From Nocardioides sp. T2.26MG-1 (GTDB taxonomy: Bacteria > Actinomycetota > Actinomycetes > Propionibacteriales > Nocardioidaceae), in the NCBI RefSeq assembly GCF_950101795.1, contig NZ_CATNLZ010000023.1, positions 186,001-250,000 of the forward strand: a stretch of DNA of 64,000 nucleotides, given 5' to 3'. Shown here piece after piece: positions 59,566-64,000 of this stretch; positions within the stretch are counted from its first letter, which is position 1, and every line of letters begins with the position of its first letter. The notes beneath the pieces were generated by a model, which saw only the letters and a list, made by a program, of their open reading frames with translations, was not told the DNA's origin and did no database searches. The translations under genes were made by a program, and so were the position numbers.

Positions 59566-61956
59566 GTGGTGAGCGTGGAGGCGCGGCAGGGGCTGTCCTC
59601 GGCCGAGGTCGAGGCGCGCTGTGCCCGTGGCGAGACCAACGCCGCCGACAACCGGTCGTCCCGGCCGCTGTGGACCATCGTCCGCGCGAACGTCTTCACC
59701 CGCTTCAACGCGATCCTGGGCGCCCTCTTCGTCCTGATCCTGGTCACCGGCTCCTTCGCCGACGGCCTCTTCGGGCTGGTGCTCGTCATCAACTCCGGGA
59801 TCGGGATCGTGCAGGAGTACCTCGCCAAGCGGAAGCTGGACCGGCTCGCGCTGATGCATGCGCCGACCAGCCGAGTGGTCCGAGACGGCGTGCTCGTGAC
59901 GGTGCCGACCTCCGCCATCGTCCTGGACGACCTGGTCGAGCTGCGGACCGGCGACCAGGTGCCGGCCGACGGCGACCTCGTCTCCGAGGACGGCCTCGAG
60001 GTCGACGAGTCGAACCTCACCGGCGAGGCCGACGCCGTGGCGAAGGACGTCGGCGACGAGGTGCGGTCGGGCACGGCCGTCGTCGCGGGGACCGGGCGGT
60101 TCGTGGCGGCGGCCGTCGGGCCGTCGGCCTACGCGAACGGGATCGCCGCCGAGGCCCGGAAGTTCACCCGCACCTCCTCCGAGATCCAGCGCTCGGTCAA
60201 CCGGCTCCTCACCTACATCACCTGGATCATCGTGGTCGCGCTGCCACTGCAGCTGTGGTCCCAGGCGCGGGTCGTCGGCGACCAGGGCTGGCAGGAGGTC
60301 CTGATCCGCTCCACCGGCGGCCTGGTCGGGCTGGTGCCCGAGGGGCTGGTCCTGCTGACCTCGGTCGCGTTCCTGCTCGCCGCCGTCTCGCTGACCCGGC
60401 AGCAGGTGCTGGTGCAGGAGCTGCCCGCTGTGGAGGGGCTGGCCCGGGTCGACGTGGTCTGCCTGGACAAGACGGGCACGCTGACCACCGGCGAGATCGC
60501 GTACGAGCGCTGCGAGCCGACCGCAGACCTCGGCGAGGCCGCGTTGGGCGAGGCGCTGGGCGCCTTCGCCGACGACCCCAACGCCAACAGCACCCTGCAG
60601 GCGGTGGCCGGGGCCCTGCCGGCGCCGGCCGGCTGGGTGCGCACGTCGACGGCGCCGTTCAGCTCGGCCCGCAAGTGGAGCGCCGCGACGTTCGAGGGGC
60701 GAGGCGCCTTCGTCCTCGGGGCGCCGGAGATGCTCCTGCCCGACGGCGACCCGCTGCGCGACCGGGTCGCGGAGCTGGCGGCGAGCGGCCGCCGGGTGCT
60801 CGCGCTGCTCCACGGAACGGCGGACGGCCAGGACGGGCTGCCCGACGACGCCCGGTGCGTGGCGCTGGTGACGCTGACCGAGCAGGTGCGCCCGGACGCG
60901 GCCGAGACGTTGCAGTTCTTCGCCGAGCAGGACGTGCGGATCAAGGTGATCTCGGGCGACAACCCGACCACGGTCGCCGCGATCGCCCGACGCGTCGGGC
61001 TCGTGGTCGGCCCCGAGGCGGTCGTCGACGCCCGGACCCTCGGCACCGACCCGGACGAGCTCCGGGAGGTCGTCGAGCGGGTCACGGTCCTGGGCCGGGT
61101 GACGCCGGAGCAGAAGCGGGCCCTGGTACAGGCGCTGCAGCGCGACGGCCACGTCGTCGTGATGACCGGGGACGGCGTCAACGACGCGCTCGCCCTCAAG
61201 GACGCCGACATCGGCGTCGCGATGGGCAGCGGCGCCCAGGCGACCAAGGCCGTGGCCCAGCTGGTGCTGCTCGACGGCCGGTTCTCGCACCTGCCGTCGG
61301 TGCTCGCCGAGGGGCGCCGCGTGATCGGGAACGTCGAGCGGGTCGCCAACCTGTTCGTCGCCAAGAACGTGATGAGCCTGATCGCGATCCTGACCGCCGC
61401 GGCCTTCACGCTGCCGTTCCCGTTCCTCCCGCGCCACCTCACGCTGGTCTCGGCGACCACGATCGGGATCCCGGCGTTCTTCCTCGCGCTCGGCCCCAAC
61501 CGCCGCCGTTACGTGCCCGGCTTCCTCCCCCGGGTGCTGCGCTTCGCCGTCCCGGCGGGAGCGGTGTCCGGCCTGGTCGTGGTGACGTCGTACCTGCTGG
61601 CGCGGTGGCTCTTCGACGAGCCGTCGGCGAGGGCCTGCGTCAGCGCGGGTGCCCTCGGTGGCGACGGGGCCTGCTGGGAGCCCTCGACCGGCGCGACCCT
61701 CGCGCTGTTGGTGACGTCGTTCTGGATCCTGGCGGTGCTGGCGCGACCGTTCCGGCCGTGGAAGGTCGCGCTGGTCGCGTCGTGCGTGGGGCTGGCGGCG
61801 CTCGCCTTCGTGCTGCCGTCCGCGCGGGAGTTCTTCCAGTTCGCGGCGTCGCCGCAGGTCGTGCTGCTGTCCCTCGGCGTCGGCGCGGTCGGTGCGGCCG
61901 CCGTCGAGGTCGTCTACCGGACGGCGCCGGACATGCGGCGGGCCGCGGGCACCTGA
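59566..61956 (+). CDS. ctpE: cation-transporting P-type ATPase, CtpE-like
   Basis: A 796-residue P-type ATPase. Key motifs are TGEAD (actuator), TM4 PEGLVLL, phosphorylation DKTGTLTTGE (Asp near residue 302), GDNPTT, and TGDGVNDALALKDADIGVAMGSG. The TM4 motif with Glu but no second Pro (PEGLV) and the short form without an N-terminal metal domain fit the mycobacterial CtpE type, which exports or imports Ca2+; cation specificity is an inference. About ten spans end in a four- to six-span C-terminal block. GTG 59566 is chosen; GTG 59569 or 59575 are alternatives. Confidence 0.87.
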   Translation: MVSVEARQGLSSAEVEARCARGETNAADNRSSRPLWTIVRANVFTRFNAILGALFVLILVTGSFADGLFGLVLVINSGIGIVQEYLAKRKLDRLALMHAPTSRVVRDGVLVTVPTSAIVLDDLVELRTGDQVPADGDLVSEDGLEVDESNLTGEADAVAKDVGDEVRSGTAVVAGTGRFVAAAVGPSAYANGIAAEARKFTRTSSEIQRSVNRLLTYITWIIVVALPLQLWSQARVVGDQGWQEVLIRSTGGLVGLVPEGLVLLTSVAFLLAAVSLTRQQVLVQELPAVEGLARVDVVCLDKTGTLTTGEIAYERCEPTADLGEAALGEALGAFADDPNANSTLQAVAGALPAPAGWVRTSTAPFSSARKWSAATFEGRGAFVLGAPEMLLPDGDPLRDRVAELAASGRRVLALLHGTADGQDGLPDDARCVALVTLTEQVRPDAAETLQFFAEQDVRIKVISGDNPTTVAAIARRVGLVVGPEAVVDARTLGTDPDELREVVERVTVLGRVTPEQKRALVQALQRDGHVVVMTGDGVNDALALKDADIGVAMGSGAQATKAVAQLVLLDGRFSHLPSVLAEGRRVIGNVERVANLFVAKNVMSLIAILTAAAFTLPFPFLPRHLTLVSATTIGIPAFFLALGPNRRRYVPGFLPRVLRFAVPAGAVSGLVVVTSYLLARWLFDEPSARACVSAGALGGDGACWEPSTGATLALLVTSFWILAVLARPFRPWKVALVASCVGLAALAFVLPSAREFFQFAASPQVVLLSLGVGAVGAAAVEVVYRTAPDMRRAAGT

Positions 61957-61959
61957 GGG

Positions 61960-62805
61960 TCAGCCGTAGGTGTAGAAGCCCCGGCCGGTCTTGCGTCCGA
62001 GCAGCCCGGCGTCGACCATCCGCTGCAGCAGCGGGGGCGCGGCGTACAGCGGCTCCTTGAACTCCTCGTACAGCGACTCCGCGACCGCCTTGGTGGTGTC
62101 CAGGCCGATCAGGTCGGCCAGGGCGAGCGGTCCCTGCGGGTGCGCGGCGCCCAGCACCAGCCCGCGGTCGATGTCCTCGGCGGACGCGAAGCCCGACTCG
62201 TACATCCGGATCGCGGAGAGGATGAACGGGATCAGCAGCGCGTTGACCACGAAGCCGGCGCGGTCCTGGCAGTCGATCGCCTTCTTGCCCAGCGACCCCT
62301 CGACCCACGCCCGCGACCGCTCGGTGGTCTCGGCCGAGGTCAGCAGCGACGGCACCAGCTCGACGAGCTGCAGCACCGGCACAGGGTTGAAGAAGTGCAC
62401 GCCGATGACCTGGGTGGGCCGCGACGTGACGACGCCGAGCTTCATGATCGGGATCGAGGAGGTGTTGGACGCCAGGATCGCGTCCGGCGCCTCGACGATC
62501 GCGTCGAGCGAGCGGAACAGTGCGACCTTCGCGGCCTCGTCCTCGACGATCGCCTCGACGACGACCTCGCGGTCGGCCATCGCGTCGAGGTCGGTCACGA
62601 CCCGGATCCGGTCGAGCACCGCGGTCGCCGACTCGATCTTGCCCTTGGTCTCGGCACGCTGCAGCGACCGCTCGAGCCGGCCCAGCGCGGCCTTGGCCGC
62701 CTCGTCGCCCGACTCCACGACCACCACGTCCTGGCCGGCGCGGGCGCTGACCTCCGCGATGCCCGAGCCCATCAGGCCGCCACCGACCACTCCGACGTTC
62801 TTCAC
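61960..62805 (-). CDS. 3-hydroxybutyryl-CoA dehydrogenase-type enzyme
   Basis: A 281-residue NAD(P)-dependent 3-hydroxyacyl-CoA dehydrogenase. The dinucleotide motif is VGVVGGGLMGSGIAEV at the N-terminus, the catalytic His-Glu pair is in VHFFNPVPVLQLVELV, and the C-terminal domain has GFVVNALLIPF and DRGLVLGAAHPQGPLALADLIGLD. It oxidises 3-hydroxyacyl-CoA or reduces acetoacetyl-CoA. The GTG start 62805 overlaps the DUF1992 stop by 4 bases (GTGA) and has GGAGGAG upstream. It converges on the ATPase gene with only a 3-base gap. Confidence 0.92.
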   Translation of the reverse strand: MKNVGVVGGGLMGSGIAEVSARAGQDVVVVESGDEAAKAALGRLERSLQRAETKGKIESATAVLDRIRVVTDLDAMADREVVVEAIVEDEAAKVALFRSLDAIVEAPDAILASNTSSIPIMKLGVVTSRPTQVIGVHFFNPVPVLQLVELVPSLLTSAETTERSRAWVEGSLGKKAIDCQDRAGFVVNALLIPFILSAIRMYESGFASAEDIDRGLVLGAAHPQGPLALADLIGLDTTKAVAESLYEEFKEPLYAAPPLLQRMVDAGLLGRKTGRGFYTYG

Positions 62806-63329
62806 CCTGCTCCTCCTCCGGACCGCTTCGTCCGTCGATTCCACCAGTGCCGCCGCGGCGGCGGTGCGGCGGGTGCCGTCCGGGCGGTACGGCGCGCCGC
62901 GCGCCGCTGGTGCCACGCGGCGACCGTGGCGTCGACGTCGCGGGGCATCGTCACCAGCGGCGGCCCGGGGGAGAGCGAGTAGCGGGCCCGGATCACCCGC
63001 TCGTTGAAGTCCTCGACATGCCGCCGCACCTCCGACTCGACGGCGTACCTGTCGAGCTCCGCGTCGAGCTCGGCGTCCTCCTTGCGCAGCGCGACGCTCA
63101 GCGGCAGCACGGTGATCCGCTCGCGCTCGACGAGCCGCTTCAGCCACCAGTCCGGGTCGTGCTGCTCGCCGAGACCCTCGATCGGCTTGCCGGTGCCGGG
63201 CAGGTTCTCGAAGTCGCCGCGCTCCATGGCCTGGCGGATCTGCAGGTCCACCCAGGTGTGCTGCTGCTCGATCCGGGCGCGGGCGGCCGCGCGCTCGGCC
63301 TTCCGGTCCGGGTCGTGCTCGTCGGGCAT
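62802..63329 (-). CDS. DUF1992 (DnaJ-homologue C28-like) protein
   Basis: A 175-residue soluble protein with the DUF1992 core: WVDLQIRQAMERGDFENLPGTGKPIEGLGEQHDPDWWLKRL. The N-terminus is highly charged and the C-terminus is Arg/Pro-rich (RRHWWNRRTKRSGGG). The eukaryotic homologue is DNAJC28; the bacterial role is unknown. It is upstream of the hydroxyacyl-CoA dehydrogenase gene with a 4-base overlap, so the two are co-translated. AGGAGG precedes the ATG at 63329. Confidence 0.9.
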   Translation of the reverse strand: MPDEHDPDRKAERAAARARIEQQHTWVDLQIRQAMERGDFENLPGTGKPIEGLGEQHDPDWWLKRLVERERITVLPLSVALRKEDAELDAELDRYAVESEVRRHVEDFNERVIRARYSLSPGPPLVTMPRDVDATVAAWHQRRAARRTARTAPAAPPPRRHWWNRRTKRSGGGAG

Positions 63330-63356
63330 CGGGCATCACCTCCTGCCCGGCCCAGA

Positions 63357-64000
63357 CTAATCGGCGGCTGGAACCGGCTCCCGGTCCTCCGCGACCACCC
63401 GCGGCATCGCCAGCAGCGCGACGGCCGCGGCCACGGCGGCGAGGGCGCACACCGACCACACGGTGAGGTAGCCCGCCAGCGGGGCGTGGCCCTCGGTCGG
63501 GTCGTCGATGGTGCCGGTCGCCGAGAGCGCGATCGCGAACACCGCGGAAGCGATCGCGCCGCCCACGGTCTTGGTGGCGTTGGTCATCCCGGTCGCGAAG
63601 CCGGTGCGCTCCGGGGGTGCGGCGGCCGCGGCGGTCGCGGGCAGCGCCGCGACCAGCGCACCCGACCCGAGGCCGGCGACCGCCATGTTGACCAGGGCCT
63701 GCCAGGTGGCGTCGTGGAACGGCAGCCACAGCGCGTAGCCGGTCGCGACCAGCAGCGACGAGAACACCAGCGCACCGCGGGCGCCCAGCGCCCGTGTCGT
63801 GAGCGGCAGCGTGAACGCGCCGATCGCCAGGAAGATCACGTAGAGGCCGATCAGCGTCGACACGAACCCGGCGCCCGCGCCCAGCCCGTAGCCGGCGACG
63901 TCGGGGTCGGTGCGCGCGAACGTCGACAGCGGGATCTGTGCGCCGAGCACGGACATGCCGAACAGGAACGCCGTGAGCTGCACCGGCCACTGCCCCGGCT
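63357..64000 (-). CDS. MFS transporter, C-terminal part (5' end beyond window)
   Basis: The frame is open to the right edge; the visible 214 residues hold about six spans. LLATGYALW..., ALPATAAAAAPPERTGFATGMTNATKTVGGA (loop 10-11 with a conserved RTGFATGMTNA-type turn) and SVCALAAVAAAVALLAMP near the end match the drug-efflux MFS (DHA2-like) pattern. A GTG at 63983 exists but the open frame continues upstream (PGQWPVQLTAFL), so the gene is longer than the window. The substrate is unknown. Confidence 0.85.
   Translation of the reverse strand, partial: PGQWPVQLTAFLFGMSVLGAQIPLSTFARTDPDVAGYGLGAGAGFVSTLIGLYVIFLAIGAFTLPLTTRALGARGALVFSSLLVATGYALWLPFHDATWQALVNMAVAGLGSGALVAALPATAAAAAPPERTGFATGMTNATKTVGGAIASAVFAIALSATGTIDDPTEGHAPLAGYLTVWSVCALAAVAAAVALLAMPRVVAEDREPVPAAD

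Overview
The window is about 72% GC with strong G/C third-position bias. It has no insertion sequences, prophage or CRISPR array. Several features point to a free-living actinobacterium: a TIGR03083 (mycothiol-dependent type) protein, a FadE5-type acyl-CoA dehydrogenase, an EtfD-type membrane Fe-S oxidoreductase, a SigE-family sigma factor, KstR-like and IdeR-like operators, and leaderless promoters of the form TANNNT-N6-start. I infer Nocardioides or a close relative; this is an impression from gene content and base composition, not a search result.

Layout. 1-3.6 kb: end of a plus-strand gene, then a leaderless four-gene operon of two ABC exporters. 3.6-16 kb: mixed metabolic and housekeeping genes (two aldo/keto reductases, methyltransferase, flavin-reductase-like protein, phosphoglucomutase, a membrane beta-propeller, an SDR coupled to a TIGR03083 protein, a GAF-PP2C phosphatase). 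15.4-16.9 kb: a divergent lysE/lysG exporter-regulator pair. 17-18.8 kb: fadE5. 19.0-25.0 kb: a minus-strand redox module of ferredoxin, NuoF-like flavoprotein, ferric-reductase-like haem membrane protein, ApbE flavin transferase and a small anchored protein, next to a two-component system and a DUF2231 protein. 25-35 kb: Rrf2 regulator, sulfotransferase-like protein, SnoaL-like protein behind a KstR-type operator, a secreted C39-like peptidase with a lipoprotein, tRNA-Gly, dCTP deaminase, a siderophore-interacting protein behind an iron box, and a ribbon-helix-helix/DUF4097 cluster. 35-41 kb: a sodium:solute symporter with a small partner, then a SigE-family sigma factor followed by three envelope proteins, two of them with PASTA-like domains. 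41-49.5 kb: etfD, a secreted 5'-nucleotidase, a large secreted metal-hydrolase-like protein and an IclR regulator. 49.5-57 kb: MFS transporter, surface protein, hutHU and an M48 protease. 57-64 kb: DUF6131 protein, two CitE/malyl-CoA-lyase-type enzymes, a CtpE-like P-type ATPase, a 3-hydroxyacyl-CoA dehydrogenase, a DUF1992 protein and the 3' part of an MFS transporter.

How the genes fit together. Three regulatory links can be read from the DNA. (1) A 17-nt direct repeat (TTTGA-N6-TTTGA, 11-bp period) lies before both the small-protein/apbE/haem/NuoF/ferredoxin operon and the DUF2231-regulator-kinase operon, so the two-component system probably controls the whole redox module. (2) A palindrome GTTACY-N4-RGTA occurs twice before fadE5 and once before etfD, which links the dehydrogenase to the membrane oxidoreductase expected to take its electrons. 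(3) Three adjacent proteins behind the SigE-family factor share a roughly 130-residue domain in four copies that I cannot assign to a known family.

The best candidates for something undescribed are the redox module, which has a flavin transferase but no visible flavin-acceptor domain, and the sigma factor/PASTA/repeat-domain locus.
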